NCBI RefSeq assembly: GCF_000379605.1
Contig: NZ_KB902635.1
Coordinates: 112,502-176,501 of the forward strand
From: Rhizobium giardinii bv. giardinii H152
GTDB lineage: Bacteria > Pseudomonadota > Alphaproteobacteria > Rhizobiales > Rhizobiaceae
Length of the DNA: 64,000 bases
Direction of reading: 5' to 3'
Within the stretch, counting starts at the first letter, position 1. The number at the start of each line of letters is the position of its first letter. The notes under the pieces are model-generated. The model made no database searches, was not told the origin of the DNA, and saw only the letters and a program-made list of their open reading frames with translations. Shown here piece by piece: positions 55,260 through 63,565 of the stretch. The position numbers and the translations under genes are program-made.

Positions 55260-56585
55260 TTATTGCGGCAGATTTTCCTGCTCGACCGCACCGACCACCT
55301 GCTCGACGCCGGTGGTCGTCTGCAGCGCAAGCTGCTGCTCGCCATCCATCTGATAGATGTCGTCGCGGAACTGGACGATACCGTCCATGGCAGCCCAGGC
55401 GGTGATGTATTTGAAGTAGACGGGAACTTCGACGGCAAGCTGGATCGGCGAGTTCTGGCCCGAACGGATCGTCGCCTCGATCTGCTGGCGCGACCAGCCG
55501 GGCGTGTCGCGCAGAAGCCATGTCGTCAGATCGCGCACGTTCTGGACGCGCACGCAACCCGACGATTCGAAGCGGGCCAGCTTGTTGAACAGCCCCTGCT
55601 GCGGCGTATCGTGCATGTATTCGTTGTTTTCGTTATGGAAATTGATCTTGGTCGAGGCCATGGCATTGGTCTTGCCGGGGTCCTGGCGGAATGTCAGGTT
55701 CGGCGCCTTCTCGGCATTCCAGTCGATCGTTTCCGGCGCAACCTCGTTACCCTTGCCGTCGATGAGGCGGATCGAATTCTTCTTCAGATATTCCGGATCC
55801 TTGCGCATCAGGGGAACGATGTCCTTCTCGACGATCGAGCGCGGAGACGTCCAATAGGGATTGAGGATAACCTCGTAGATCTTCGAGTTGATGATGTGGG
55901 TCGGGCGGCTGATGCGGCCGACGACGGCCGTATGGCGCGTCGCAACGCGGCCGTTTTCGACCGCCTCGATATAGGCGGCGGGAATGTTGACGACGACGTA
56001 GCGGCTGCCGAGGTCGCCTGACATGGACTGCAGCCGGACGATATTGGTGTTCAGCTGCCCAAGACGAACATCCGCCGGGATGTTCATGGCCTTGATGGAA
56101 TATTCGCCGAGCACACCGTCGGCCGGCAGCCCGTGGCGGGCCTGGAAGCGCTTGACCGCGCCGTCGACATAGCTGTCGAAGGAATTGGAAATCCCCGCGG
56201 ACTGCGAAAGGTCGCCGGAGATGATCAGGCGCTGGCGCAGCGCCTGCACGGCGGGATCGGAAACGCCCATCTCCAGGCGAACCGCCGAATTGACCTCGGG
56301 CCAGCCGCCGGCAGAGACGATCTGCTGATACTGGGCAATGGCGTTCTGCGTGTTGGCGAGCGTGTCGATACCGAAAATCGGATTGTTGGAGACAACCGCG
56401 GTGGCGCTGCGCGAGGCCTTGGCGTCGAACTGGTCGTCCCAGCTCCCGCGCCGCGGCGCGTTGATGATCTCGTCGAGCGCGTCTTGCGCCAATGCGCCAC
56501 CGGCCCAGGTCGCGGCACCCAAGGCTGCGGCCGAACGCAGAAAGCTGCGGCGTGAGAAAGCATCAATTCCGTTTTTCTTCGACAT
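55260..56585 (-). CDS. ldtP: Periplasmic L,D-transpeptidase (YcbB-like, LdtP type)
   Basis: Cell-wall enzyme of 441 residues. The Tat signal SRRSFLRSAAALGAA is followed by a peptidoglycan-binding domain (about 130-165) and a YkuD catalytic domain. The active-site motif is MHDTPQQGLF (His325) with SSGCVRVQN (Cys344). It would form 3-3 cross-links or attach proteins to peptidoglycan. A MarR-type regulator gene about 600 bp upstream matches the LdtR-ldtP pair known from Liberibacter and Sinorhizobium. Tat export for an Ldt of this size is noteworthy. ATG 56585 is preferred over 56597. Confidence 0.9.
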   Translation of the reverse strand: MSKKNGIDAFSRRSFLRSAAALGAATWAGGALAQDALDEIINAPRRGSWDDQFDAKASRSATAVVSNNPIFGIDTLANTQNAIAQYQQIVSAGGWPEVNSAVRLEMGVSDPAVQALRQRLIISGDLSQSAGISNSFDSYVDGAVKRFQARHGLPADGVLGEYSIKAMNIPADVRLGQLNTNIVRLQSMSGDLGSRYVVVNIPAAYIEAVENGRVATRHTAVVGRISRPTHIINSKIYEVILNPYWTSPRSIVEKDIVPLMRKDPEYLKKNSIRLIDGKGNEVAPETIDWNAEKAPNLTFRQDPGKTNAMASTKINFHNENNEYMHDTPQQGLFNKLARFESSGCVRVQNVRDLTTWLLRDTPGWSRQQIEATIRSGQNSPIQLAVEVPVYFKYITAWAAMDGIVQFRDDIYQMDGEQQLALQTTTGVEQVVGAVEQENLPQ

Positions 56586-57139
56586 AGTCCCTACCATTTA
56601 ATGCTGCGACGCAAAACGCAGCGCTATCACAGATATGGTTAACAAACGCAAACTATACCCGGCCCCTGCCCGGTTCCCATGCGTGAGAGCGCGACCGCAA
56701 ATTGCCGTCCGTGTCCCATCGGCAACAGAAGAATCGGTGAGTCCTGACGCGCATTCTTAGCCCTCGTCGCTGTCACAGTAATATGGCCAATTCGTGTCGC
56801 CTGCGGCCCCTGCCGATCGCCCGTTTCCGTAACATGCTGATTGCCGTGGGATTCCGGCAACAAGAGCGCAACAGCAAGACCGATCTCCTTGGCTCCGCGG
56901 CTCCGCCAAAACGAGGCCGCCTGCGCGACAGCCCAGGTCGGCATACAATTTAAACGGTAACTCGCGATTTCGAAAGATGTATCTTGATGCCTCGTGGTTG
57001 CGGTGAGATCGCAACTTGCAGCTTTGCTCCAAGCCCTGAGCGCTGACGATAGAGCGCTCGCACCGCGTCCTTGGCTTGCCGTATGACAGTTCGGGGCAGA
57101 TCCCCGCGGGACGCAGGCAGCGTGCGCCAAAACGCGCGA
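56586..57139. other. ldtP upstream region
   Basis: About 550 bp without a gene I can support. The open frames crossing it have no ribosome-binding sites or recognisable sequence. It must hold the ldtP promoter. GC content falls in short AT-rich patches at about 56630-56660 and 56940-56980, which are the best candidates for promoter sites. I cannot define a specific motif. The length is unusual for this compact region and an unannotated small RNA is possible. Confidence 0.4.
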
Positions 57140-57164
57140 ACGGGTGCGCTCGTCACGCACCCGT
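57140..57164 (-). terminator. Terminator downstream of ldtR
   Basis: ACGGGTGCG / CGCACCCGT stem (9 bp, 7-nt loop), 46 bp past the ldtR stop on the minus strand. The T tract is imperfect, so confidence is moderate. Confidence 0.55.
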
Positions 57165-57209
57165 CAGCAAGACATCACGCATTTACGGCTGTGCCCAGCC
57201 CATTGGCGC

Positions 57210-57722
57210 TTAGAGCTTGTAGAGCATCGTGTCGTTCCAGAAGCGGTCGAGACGCTGCAGCAGCTTGTTCATCTGGCCGAACTCGTCGGTGCCGATGCCC
57301 CCGACCTTCTGGATGGAGCCGATATGGCGCTCATAGAGCTTGGCGACCGTCTCGGCGATCTCCTGGCCATCATCGGTCAGGCTGATGCGGACCGAGCGGC
57401 GGTCGATGCGCGAGCGCTGGTGGTTGATGAAGCCGAGGTCAACCAGCTTTTTAACATTGTAGGATACGTTGGAGCCGAGGTAATAGCCGCGCGAGCGCAG
57501 TTCTCCGGCTGTCAGTTCGGAATTGCCGATGTTGAAGAGGAGAAGCGCCTGGACGGCGTTGACGTCCGAGCGGCCCGAGCGGTCGAATTCGTCCTTGATG
57601 ACGTCCAGGAGACGGCGGTGGAGACGCTCGACGAGGTGGAGGGATTCCATGTAGAGCGAACGGATCGCGTCTTCATGCGGATCTTTGACGGCAACGGCCT
57701 GCGGCTTCATTTTGGTGTTCAT
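57210..57722 (-). CDS. ldtR: MarR-family regulator LdtR
   Basis: MarR-type regulator of 170 residues with the winged HTH ELRSRGYYLGSNVSYNVKKL and the wing RSRIDRRSVRISLTDDG. The sequence around VQALLLFNIGNSELTAGELR and its place next to an L,D-transpeptidase identify it as the rhizobial/Liberibacter LdtR, which activates ldtP and links cell-wall remodelling to osmotic stress. Ligand-responsive DNA binding is known for the Liberibacter protein. A palindromic AT-rich element lies upstream of its own ATG, consistent with autoregulation. Confidence 0.88.
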   Translation of the reverse strand: MNTKMKPQAVAVKDPHEDAIRSLYMESLHLVERLHRRLLDVIKDEFDRSGRSDVNAVQALLLFNIGNSELTAGELRSRGYYLGSNVSYNVKKLVDLGFINHQRSRIDRRSVRISLTDDGQEIAETVAKLYERHIGSIQKVGGIGTDEFGQMNKLLQRLDRFWNDTMLYKL

Positions 57723-57787
57723 GATGACTGCCTCACTGTTTTGTTTGGCGGTGTCTGTTTGTCTTCCCGCCTTGAGTGAGACACTAT

Positions 57788-57806
57788 CGAATACGTATAA
57801 AATTCG
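57788..57806. promoter_or_regulatory. Candidate LdtR operator upstream of ldtR
   Basis: CGAAT (57788-57792) and ATTCG (57802-57806) form an inverted repeat around AT-rich DNA and enclose a perfect ATACGTAT palindrome. Position is 66-84 bp upstream of the ldtR ATG. MarR proteins bind such sites; the assignment is inference. Confidence 0.4.
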
Positions 57807-57853
57807 ACTTAAACTACAGCCTTAACAGCGCCTTACCATCCACAGCCCTTGTC

Positions 57854-58291
57854 TCAAGGTAAATCATTTCTTGCAGCCTTGGCCTGTTTGGCCCGCTGGT
57901 AGAGCATCACGAGCCGGAAAAGCACGTAGGTGACGGCGATCGAGCCGTGCATCATCAAGAGCATCGGCTTCTTCCCGAAAATCTCCGGATAGAGGCCGAA
58001 CATGGTGGCTTCCGTCGCTGCCGCGACCACGAACAGCACCGGTCCCCAGGAGACCAGAAGCCACAGCCCGAGGGCCGCCACCGGATATACAACGGCAAGT
58101 GCCGTGGCCGCCACCCGCCAGGGCACCGGCAACAGGTCGAACCGCCCACTCCCCTCGAACGAGAAGCCGATCAACAGCGCCCAGTAATTGAGCCCGAACC
58201 AGAAACACGCGACGGCAACCAGCCGCAGCAACAACCCGAAGATCGTTTCCGTCAGCGACAGTTTTGGCACTTTCACAGAATCAGGAGCCAT
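57854..58291 (-). CDS. DUF6163-like small membrane protein
   Basis: Membrane protein of 145 residues with four predicted helices (starting ETIFGLLLRLVAVACFWF and ending in SIAVTYVLFRLVMLY). It is the usual neighbour of ldtR in rhizobia and I believe it to be the DUF6163 family, from memory. Function unknown; a role in cell-wall or envelope stress is suggested by context only. ATG 58291 is chosen because it follows a GGAA-type leader and gives the four-helix core; the longer open frame adds a low-complexity part. Confidence 0.65.
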   Translation of the reverse strand: MAPDSVKVPKLSLTETIFGLLLRLVAVACFWFGLNYWALLIGFSFEGSGRFDLLPVPWRVAATALAVVYPVAALGLWLLVSWGPVLFVVAAATEATMFGLYPEIFGKKPMLLMMHGSIAVTYVLFRLVMLYQRAKQAKAARNDLP

Positions 58292-58581
58292 GGCGCGGAA
58301 GATAGGCGGCCGAGCGCCGGTTGGCCAGACAGGTATTTTTCGACTGGCGGCCGCCAGGACGACGTTTGGCCGGCTTGGATGCCCCGAGGCCGTCCGGCTA
58401 CCCCGACAAAAGCCGTCCACACCGTTGCCAGGCACGTCTTCCTGGCTGCCGGCACTCATGCTGATGGTCGGCATCTCTCCTTTTCCGGATGGTCATTACG
58501 TCTAAAAGAGAAGCGCGCCTGCGGAGATTTGCAGGTAATTATGGACAGCAGGAAACGCAACAACAACGTGACGAAACGACC

Positions 58582-58887
58582 ATGGGGAAGGCCCTTGCCG
58601 TGAACGAAAACGACATGTCGAAATGGGATGTCGACCTCGAAAACAAGCTGACCGCCTACACCCTCCTCGAGTGGGGCACAGCCACCGCGGACCCGTACCA
58701 CGTCATCATGCGGATCGGGTACGCCATCTCCAAGAAGGAGTGGGATCTCTACCGGGATACGGACATTTCTCCGCATCAGCTCCAGGTCGCGATGTCGCCC
58801 GCCGCGGCCAAGGAACTCGGCACCTATCTGATCCGCTACGCCAAGAAGCTGGAGAAACAGGTCCCGGCCAAGCGCATGCAGAACTAG
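58582..58887 (+). CDS. Hypothetical protein, about 101 residues
   Basis: Soluble protein with the core MSKWDVDLENKLTAYTLLEW and the following helix ISPHQLQVAMSPAAAKELGT. No recognised family or motif. The frame is open from 58489, and ATG codons at 58582 and 58615 are both possible starts; neither has a strong ribosome-binding site. It diverges from the DUF6163-like gene. Conservation is unknown; base composition is like the surroundings. Confidence 0.55.
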   Translation: MGKALAVNENDMSKWDVDLENKLTAYTLLEWGTATADPYHVIMRIGYAISKKEWDLYRDTDISPHQLQVAMSPAAAKELGTYLIRYAKKLEKQVPAKRMQN

Positions 58888-58923
58888 CGTCAGCCATGAG
58901 CGGCGGGCGGGCTTGCGCGCGAA

Positions 58924-59190
58924 TTATCTGAAGTTCGATAAATCCAGAAGCACCATTGCCTGCCGCTTGCCATTATAGGCACGCGTCGCAACGTCCAGGA
59001 TTTTCGGACGCAGCTTGTCAAAGGCGGCGAGATAGTCCTGCTCCGCCGCGGTCCTGGTCACCAGTCCCTTGGCAAGAACGTCGGCAGTCACAAAGAATTT
59101 CACCTCGAACATGCCATCGTAACCGGTAAACCGGATACGCCTCTTGGCTTCGTCGTAGCTGCGGGCACTGTTGGGAAACGAGAGCGTCAT
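58924..59190 (-). CDS. DUF1488 domain protein
   Basis: Protein of 88 residues that matches the DUF1488 pattern over its length: SFPNSARSYDEAKRRIRFTG at the N-terminus, then FEVKFFVTADVLAK. Small, cytoplasmic, function unknown; common in Rhizobiales. It lies alone on the minus strand, 36 bp from the convergent 101-residue gene. Confidence 0.8.
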   Translation of the reverse strand: MTLSFPNSARSYDEAKRRIRFTGYDGMFEVKFFVTADVLAKGLVTRTAAEQDYLAAFDKLRPKILDVATRAYNGKRQAMVLLDLSNFR

Positions 59191-59224
59191 GACGCACTTT
59201 CAATTTTGCAAGAGACGGTACCAA

Positions 59225-59326
59225 TTACCGCATCGCGAAATAGGCGACGAAGATCAGCGACAAGACAGGGGACGACTTGATCAGGAACGTCACCACGGAT
59301 ACGACCGGCAAGCTGGACTTAAACAT
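59225..59326 (-). CDS. Candidate 33-residue hydrophobic small protein
   Basis: ORF of 33 residues beginning MFKSSLPVVSVVTFLIKSSP and ending in FVAYFAMR, hydrophobic over most of its length. A GGAGGAG ribosome-binding site lies about 9 nt before the ATG. The ATG overlaps the stop codon of the preceding 108-residue gene (AATGTTTAA), so translation would be coupled. No family recognised; single-helix membrane proteins of this size are often regulators or toxins. Expression is unproven. Confidence 0.5.
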   Translation of the reverse strand: MFKSSLPVVSVVTFLIKSSPVLSLIFVAYFAMR

Positions 59327-59645
59327 TTTCGGGTCTCCTCCCGTCCTGTTTATTCACCTGGTGAAGTGCGCTTCGCCCATTCTTCCAGCTGTAGACGGCA
59401 ATGCCCGCCTTGGAGACACAGGGCGCATTCATGTCAGAGAACGGCTGGTCCGCGCCGCTGGCCATGGCATGCGACGTCTGGCTTCGCACGGACAGTCTGA
59501 ACCGGTTGTGCAGAGAATAGATCAGTTCGGCGCACTCAACCAGTGGCGCAGCCGGTCGCTTCAGGTCCACGCCACAGTGGCGGCTCTCGGCGATGGATCT
59601 CAGATCGATGGAATCGACAAAATCTTGCTGAATGGTGGAAGACAC
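59319..59645 (-). CDS. Hypothetical protein, 108 residues
   Basis: GTG-started frame beginning VSSTIQQDFVDSIDLRSIAE, with no recognised domain. Its strength is the translation signal: AAAGGAGG with 5-nt spacing to the GTG. The 3' end contains the ribosome-binding site and start of the 33-residue gene, implying a two-gene transcript. Composition is mildly unlike the core genes (Ser-rich, few Glu/Lys). It may be a recently acquired or fast-evolving gene; chance is still possible. Confidence 0.45.
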   Translation of the reverse strand: MSSTIQQDFVDSIDLRSIAESRHCGVDLKRPAAPLVECAELIYSLHNRFRLSVRSQTSHAMASGADQPFSDMNAPCVSKAGIAVYSWKNGRSALHQVNKQDGRRPENV

Positions 59646-59918
59646 GACGTCCTCCTTTGATTGGGGCTAGGGTATGACAGCCCTCAAGCGGCAGCGCCCG
59701 CACAAACTGCTGCCGAAGGGGGAAACATGCGCTAATTGCAGCTTACATACAAGACAATTTTACCGAGAACCGTTTGACACATGCACCGGAGCGGCGGCGA
59801 AACAGACGCCGGTTTCGCGATGTGGCGAGCGTTCACCGTCTCCCGGGGCAAAGACGGTGAGCGCTTGAGCCCATGCCTTGCGAGCCGCAGGCGCCGCGAA
59901 CGACCGTGGTTGCCGGCC

Positions 59919-60644
59919 TTAATGCATGCCCAGAAACTGCTGCAGTTCCGGCGTCTTCGGATTGGCGAACACCTCTTCCGGCCGGCCGATCTCATGGACG
60001 CGGCCCTGATGCATGAACACGACGCGCGAGCAGACGTCGCGGGCGAATTTCATTTCATGCGTCACCATCAACAGCGTCATGCCTTCCGCGGCAAGCTCGC
60101 GAACCACCGCCAGCACTTCGGCCACCAGCTCGGGGTCGAGCGCCGAGGTGATCTCGTCGCAGAGCAGCGCGATCGGCTGCATCGCCAGGGCGCGTGCGAT
60201 CGCGACGCGCTGCTGCTGGCCGCCGGAAAGCTCGTCCGGATAGGCCTCGAACTTGTGCCCCAGCCCGACGCGGTCGAGCATCTTGCGCGCCATTGCCTCG
60301 GCTTCGGCCTTTGCGGTCTTCTTGACGACGCTCTGGGAGAGCATGACGTTGCCGCCGGCCGTCAGATGCGGAAAGAGGTTGAACTGCTGGAAGATCATCC
60401 CGACCTTCAGCCTGAGCGCCTTCAGGTGCACCTCGTCGTCGATGAGTTGCGCGCCGGCGACCGAGATCGAGCCTTGGGTGATCGTCTCCAGCCCGTTGAT
60501 GCAGCGAAGCAGCGTCGACTTGCCCGATCCGCTCTTGCCGATGATGGCGATCACCTCGCCGGGCTCGACGTCGAGATTGATGCCTTTCAGAACCTCGTTG
60601 GTGCCGTAGCTTTTGCGGACCTCAGTGATTTCGATGAGCGACAT
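59919..60644 (-). CDS. Polar amino-acid ABC transporter ATPase (GlnQ type)
   Basis: ATPase of 241 residues. Walker A is GKSGSGKST, the ABC signature [15 protein letters not shown], Walker [14 protein letters not shown], and the H-loop VTHEM. This set is standard for GlnQ/ArtP-type polar amino-acid importers. The start overlaps the end of the upstream permease gene by 23 bp. Last gene of the gntR-SBP-permease-permease-ATPase operon. Confidence 0.93.
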   Translation of the reverse strand: MSLIEITEVRKSYGTNEVLKGINLDVEPGEVIAIIGKSGSGKSTLLRCINGLETITQGSISVAGAQLIDDEVHLKALRLKVGMIFQQFNLFPHLTAGGNVMLSQSVVKKTAKAEAEAMARKMLDRVGLGHKFEAYPDELSGGQQQRVAIARALAMQPIALLCDEITSALDPELVAEVLAVVRELAAEGMTLLMVTHEMKFARDVCSRVVFMHQGRVHEIGRPEEVFANPKTPELQQFLGMH

Positions 60645-61281
60645 TGAGCTTCCTTTCGAGAATTTGGCTGCTCTTGGACAGAGGCCAGCAGAGCGCGAAA
60701 TAGATGAGGGCGACGAGGCCGTAGACCGTGAAGGGTTGGAAGGTGGCGTTGGTGACGACGGTCCCGGCCTTCGACAGCTCGACGAACCCGATGATCGAGG
60801 TCAGTGCCGTTCCCTTGACGACCTGCACCGAGAAGCCGACGGTCGGCGGGACGGCGATCTTCAGCGCTTGCGGCAGGATGACGTAGCGCATCTGCTGCAG
60901 CCGCCCCATGCCGAGGCTGGCGGACGCCTCCCATTGCCCCCTGGCGATCGATTCAACACAGCCGCGCCAGATTTCGGCGAGGAACGAGGCCGTCCACAGC
61001 ACGAGCGCCAGACCGGCAGCCAGCCAGGCCGGCACGTCGATGCCGAAGAGACCAAGGCCGAAGAAGGCGAGGAAAAGCTGCATCAGCAGCGGCGTGCCCT
61101 GGAACAGCTCGATGTAATATTTGGCGAAGGCGCGCGCTGCCTTGCGCTTGCTGATGCGCAGGAAAAGCAGGAGCAGGCCGACCGCCCCTCCCCCTACGAA
61201 GGAGACGAGCGAGAGCAGGATGGTCCAGCGCGTCGCCAGCAACAGATTGCGCAGGATGTCCCATGTGGAAAATTCGATCAT
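60622..61281 (-). CDS. Amino-acid ABC transporter permease (HisM/GlnP type)
   Basis: Inner-membrane permease of 219 residues with about five helices. The family entry pattern is ILLSLVSFVGGGAVGLLLLF, and the EAA-like cytoplasmic loop is EASASLGMGRLQQMRYVILP. It pairs with the other permease encoded just upstream. Its ATG overlaps the stop of that gene by 4 bp (61278-61281), so the two are coupled. A much longer frame opens at 61635 but lies inside the neighbouring gene. Confidence 0.92.
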   Translation of the reverse strand: MIEFSTWDILRNLLLATRWTILLSLVSFVGGGAVGLLLLFLRISKRKAARAFAKYYIELFQGTPLLMQLFLAFFGLGLFGIDVPAWLAAGLALVLWTASFLAEIWRGCVESIARGQWEASASLGMGRLQQMRYVILPQALKIAVPPTVGFSVQVVKGTALTSIIGFVELSKAGTVVTNATFQPFTVYGLVALIYFALCWPLSKSSQILERKLNVAHRNH

Positions 61282-61949
61282 CGCGCCGCCCTCCGGGGAA
61301 AGATGAAGCCGCCGACGACGACCAGCGCCTGGCGCAGCAGGATCGCGAGGCAGAGATAGATCAGGGTCGAGACGATATAGGCCTCGAAGGCACGGAAGGT
61401 CCGCGACTGGATGAAATTGGCCGCAAAGGTGAGGTCTTCGGCGGCGATCTGCGAGACGACCGATGAGCCGAGCATGACGATCACCACCTGCGACGACAGG
61501 GCCGGCCAGATGCGCTGCAGCGAGGGCACCAGCACGACATGACGGAAGGTCTCGAAGGGCGTCATGGCGAGGCTGGCGCCTGCCTCGAACTGGCCTTTCG
61601 GCGTCGCCTGGATGCCGGCGCGGATGATCTCGCAACTATAGGCGCCGAGATTGACCACCATGGCGATGTTGGCGGCCGTCAGTTCGCCAAGCTGCAGGCC
61701 GAGCGACGGCAGGCCGAAGAAAATGAAGAAAAGCTGGATCAGGAACGGGGTGTTGCGGATCAGCTCGACATAAGTGGCCACGATCGGCTTCAGCCACGAA
61801 GGTCCAAGCGCACGCGCCCAGGCACAGAATGTGCCCAACGATATTCCGAGCACCGCGCCGACGGCAATCAGCTGGAGGGTTGTCAGAACGCCCTTGAGGA
61901 TCTGCGGATAATATTCGGCCAGCCAGCCGAATTCGAAAATATAGGTCAC
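61278..61949 (-). CDS. Amino-acid ABC transporter permease (HisQ/GlnP type)
   Basis: Second permease subunit, 223 residues, with five helices. The N-terminal ILKGVLTTLQLIAVGAVLGI and the EAA-loop EAGASLAMTPFETFRHVVLV identify the polar amino-acid uptake permease family. It would form a heterodimeric channel with the downstream permease. Separated from the binding-protein gene by a 75-bp gap with a strong hairpin. Confidence 0.92.
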   Translation of the reverse strand: MTYIFEFGWLAEYYPQILKGVLTTLQLIAVGAVLGISLGTFCAWARALGPSWLKPIVATYVELIRNTPFLIQLFFIFFGLPSLGLQLGELTAANIAMVVNLGAYSCEIIRAGIQATPKGQFEAGASLAMTPFETFRHVVLVPSLQRIWPALSSQVVIVMLGSSVVSQIAAEDLTFAANFIQSRTFRAFEAYIVSTLIYLCLAILLRQALVVVGGFIFPRRAAR

Positions 61950-61982
61950 GTTGTGTCGTCCCCTCGCTCGTCAGCAGCGGTT

Positions 61983-62012
61983 CCGCCATCCCGCAAGCCT
62001 GCGGGATGGCGG
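61983..62012 (-). other. Intercistronic hairpin after the binding-protein gene
   Basis: Perfect 13-bp stem CCGCCATCCCGCA / TGCGGGATGGCGG with a 4-nt loop and no T tract, 13 bp after the stop codon of the binding-protein gene. Such structures usually protect the upstream mRNA and raise binding-protein levels above those of the permeases. Confidence 0.65.
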
Positions 62013-62024
62013 CTTTCGATCCGA

Positions 62025-62813
62025 TCAGAGGTCAGCCGGAAGGTCGGCGCCGAGCCACTTCTGCGAGATGCCGTTGAGCGTGCCGTCCGTCTTGGCAGCG
62101 GCGATGATGGCGTTGACCTTTTCGAGCAGCGCCGGCTCCTCCTTGTTGAGGCCGATATAGCAGGGCGAGTTCTTGATCAGGAACTTCAGCTCAGGGCGCT
62201 TCGGCGGGTTCTTGGCGAGGATCGCGGCTGCGACCACGTTGCCGGTCGCCACCACGTCCACCTGGCCGGAGAGGAAGGCGGAGATCGTGCCGTTATTGTC
62301 CTCGTAGCGCTTGATGACGGCGTCGGCCGGGGCAATCTTGGTGAGTTCCAGATCCTCGACGGCACCACGGGTGACGCCGACCGTCTTGCCGGAAAGTTCC
62401 TCGGCCTTGGTCACGGCAACATCGGCGGGTGCGAAGACGCCGTTGAAGAACGGCGCGTAGGGGGTCGAGAAATCGATGACCTTTTCGCGTTCGGCATTCT
62501 TGCCGAGGCTCGAAATCACCAGATCGACCTTGTTGGTCTGCAGGTAGGGGATGCGGTTGGCGCTGGTGACCGGCACCAGTTCGGTCTTCACGCCGAGCTT
62601 TTCGGAAATGAGATTGGCAATGTCGATGTCGTAGCCCATCGGCGCCATGTCGGTGCCGACGCTGCCGAAGGGCGGGAAGTCCTGCGGAACGGCGACGCGG
62701 ATCGTGCCGCGCGCGGTGATGTCGGCAAGCGCGTCGGCGCGGGAGGCCGAAGCCGTGGCAAAGATAGCGGCAACGGCCATTGCCGCGGCGGCGAGATGTC
62801 TGGTGAATGTCAT
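62025..62813 (-). CDS. Periplasmic amino-acid-binding protein (SBP family 3)
   Basis: Solute receptor of 262 residues with an N-terminal signal peptide (about 1-25, ASASRADA). The family-3 core starts with RGTIRVAVPQDFPPFGSVG and continues with MGYDIDIANLISEKLGVK. It feeds the ABC permease pair encoded downstream. Polar amino acids are the usual ligands of the family; the exact one is not readable. Its ATG overlaps the gntR stop by 4 bp, so the regulator is part of the operon. Confidence 0.92.
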   Translation of the reverse strand: MTFTRHLAAAAMAVAAIFATASASRADALADITARGTIRVAVPQDFPPFGSVGTDMAPMGYDIDIANLISEKLGVKTELVPVTSANRIPYLQTNKVDLVISSLGKNAEREKVIDFSTPYAPFFNGVFAPADVAVTKAEELSGKTVGVTRGAVEDLELTKIAPADAVIKRYEDNNGTISAFLSGQVDVVATGNVVAAAILAKNPPKRPELKFLIKNSPCYIGLNKEEPALLEKVNAIIAAAKTDGTLNGISQKWLGADLPADL

Positions 62814-63565
62814 GCTGTTCTCCTTTTACGATTATTTCTTCGGGACGGGACGGCCGCTTCTGTCGATTGCGCGGCCGCGGGTGGAAGGGAAAGCGAGGTG
62901 CGCAGGTCCGACAGCGGATCGCGGCGCGACGTCAGGTCGAGACCTTCCTCGACCTCCTCGAGATGCGCGATGCTGAGTTCGGCGGCTCTCGCGAAATCGC
63001 CAGTCTCCAGCGCAGCGACGATCGTGCAGTGGCCGAGGTGGGACTGCATGGCGTGGAAATCCGACTGGTAGAGCAGGGAAATCAGGATTGTCCGTGCCGT
63101 CAGGTCGCGCAGGATGTCGATAAGCACGCCATTGCCGCTGAGCTCGGCGAGGCGGATGTGGAAATCGCCCATCAGGCAGGTCAAGCGCTGCTTGTCGCCG
63201 GCGGCGATCGCTTCCTTTTCCTCGGCGAGATGCGCGTGCAGCTTCTCCCGCCCGGCGTCCGTCAATTCACTCATCGAGCGAAGCAGGCCGGATTCGATGA
63301 CACGCCGGGCGGCGTATACCGTCATGGCTTCGCCGGCCGAGGGTTCGGCCACGAACCAGCCGCGGCGCGGGCTGACATGGACAATGGCGCGGGTCTCGAG
63401 CCGCATCATCGCCTCCCGCACCCGCGTACGCGAGACGCCGAACACCGTTGCCAGCTGGTTCTCGCTGAGGCGGGTGCCGGGTTTGATGCGCGCCGAAAGG
63501 ATACCGGCGACGATGGACCGCTCGATATCATCCTGCGCTGTCTGTGCTGTATGTAAATCTTGCAT
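62810..63565 (-). CDS. GntR-family (FCD) transcriptional regulator
   Basis: Regulator of about 251 residues. The N-terminal winged HTH is seen in RLSENQLATVFGVSRTRVRE, and the C-terminal FCD ligand domain has the metal-binding His positions in MGDFHIRLAELSGN and HLGHC. It likely represses or activates the transport operon that it heads, in response to a carboxylate or amino-acid-derived ligand (inference from family). ATG 63565 is chosen; a TTG at 63601 opens the frame earlier. Confidence 0.9.
   Translation of the reverse strand: MQDLHTAQTAQDDIERSIVAGILSARIKPGTRLSENQLATVFGVSRTRVREAMMRLETRAIVHVSPRRGWFVAEPSAGEAMTVYAARRVIESGLLRSMSELTDAGREKLHAHLAEEKEAIAAGDKQRLTCLMGDFHIRLAELSGNGVLIDILRDLTARTILISLLYQSDFHAMQSHLGHCTIVAALETGDFARAAELSIAHLEEVEEGLDLTSRRDPLSDLRTSLSLPPAAAQSTEAAVPSRRNNRKRRTA

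Noticed and set aside
56639..57160. Possible 173-residue gene in the ldtP upstream region
   Set aside because: No ribosome-binding site, no domain, and the terminator-like hairpin of ldtR lies inside it.
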